Made by a program: the position numbers and the translations under genes
Assembly: GCA_001566295.1 (NCBI GenBank)
Contig: KQ964246.1
Coordinates: 124,001 to 188,000 of the forward strand
DNA: 64,000 nucleotides
From: Microdochium bolleyi
Taxonomy: Eukaryota > Ascomycota > Sordariomycetes > Xylariales > Microdochiaceae
Direction of reading: 5' to 3'
The notes under the pieces: generated by a model
Told to the model about the DNA's origin: nothing
Databases searched by the model: none
The model's input: the letters and a program-made list of their open reading frames with translations, nothing else
Shown: one piece after another, positions 63,342 to 64,000 of the stretch
Layout of the letters: every line of letters begins with the position of its first letter
How positions within the stretch are numbered: the first letter of the stretch is position 1

Positions 63342-64000
63342 TGTGAGGGTTTTGGGATGGTTGTGGGAAAGTAAAATCGAAAGAATCCGAGTGAGGCAAT
63401 GTCAAGCGCTGGGCGAGATGGTCGTGGGTGGGGAGGAGAGAGGAAAGCACACAAGACGAGAGTGAGGTGTTCGTGGTTTGCCAGATTACCCCAAAAACAT
63501 GAGAAAAAAAGTCGCTGGCCAGGGGCAAGCGGAACAAAATTGCGTAGTTACCTGTCGAACAACACCCAGACAGCCAGCCATGGATCCCTCTGGCGAATGG
63601 CCATGCTGGATCTCGTCACGCCCACCTCACTACGCATGCTTACCTATCACGCTCAGGCCTCTCTGCGCGCACATACAATCCCCCGTGCACATGTGCATGC
63701 CATCGCTCCGGGCCGGCAGAAGAGCCGTGATCGGCTCGTGAACAGCAAGCAAGACGCCCCCGAGCCGTGATCTCAGTGAGCGTGCGACGACCAGCATCAC
63801 CCGGGTGGTGGGGTCGGGGAAGAGAAGCGCGCCCGGGTTGCCGCATTAGGCAATTCGGAGCACCCCGAGCCCCTCATTCCCCCGCCGTCCTGTGGCCGGC
63901 GGTCCCTCCGGGGCTGCTGCTCCAAGTCTAGACCACGGCCAGCCAGGGATTTAGCCTAATGTCCCACGGGGGCAGTCTGAAGCGCACCACCAGGCTCGGG
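63342..64000. other. Upstream region of the isomerase gene to window end
   Basis: About 660 bp with no supported gene. It contains the isomerase promoter; the next gene lies outside the window. Confidence 0.4.

Overview
The window is nuclear DNA of a filamentous ascomycete (Pezizomycotina, most likely a Sordariomycete). The evidence is the many 45-110 bp GT..AG introns, two HET-domain genes, a PTH11-type rhodopsin-domain membrane protein, small secreted cysteine-rich proteins, a GPI-type GH76 mannosidase, and long GC-rich ORFs without operons. The species cannot be named from sequence alone. All exon models below were made by eye from splice signals, reading frame and family similarity.

Layout. 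1-711: 3' end of a possible SnoaL/NTF2-like gene. 712-4271: gene-poor DNA with a tRNA-like B-box relic. 4272-7472: two tandem copies of an unrecognised two-domain protein; the first has a one-base frameshift. 8294-11560: a thioredoxin-fold protein and an intronless NACHT-type P-loop NTPase fused to an FGE-sulfatase (C-type-lectin fold) domain, an NLR-like design. 12246-16790: an MFS anion:cation symporter divergent from an intronless bacterial-type solute-binding protein (SBP family 5). 18951-20123: pepsin-like aspartic protease. 21209-25218: three paralogous eight-cysteine secreted proteins with one conserved intron (effector-like). 28570-32584: PTH11-like receptor and an alcohol acetyltransferase-like enzyme. 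37010-38608: DFG5/DCW1-type GH76 enzyme. 39240-41458: tandem pair of novel cysteine-rich single-TM proteins. 41845-43056: decayed coding region. 43506-49556: two adjacent HET genes, one with N-terminal and one with C-terminal membrane segments. 49826-49897: tRNA-Lys(CTT). 50476-51393: acidic ORF split by an in-frame stop. 52736-57876: conserved housekeeping genes MCM2 and UBR7/Mlo2-like, divergently arranged. 58487-63341: a likely sugar-acid/tetrose catabolic group (threonate dehydrogenase-like, class II aldolase, RpiB-type isomerase).

Two themes stand out. One is recognition and incompatibility: the NACHT-FGE protein, the two HET genes, the effector-like trio and the PTH11-like receptor. The other is possible bacterial-type ancestry of accessory genes: the solute-binding protein and the NACHT-FGE gene. 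Several accessory ORFs carry single disabling changes (frameshift near 4640, TGA at 47213, TAG at 51067, several stops in 41845-43056), whereas the housekeeping genes are intact.
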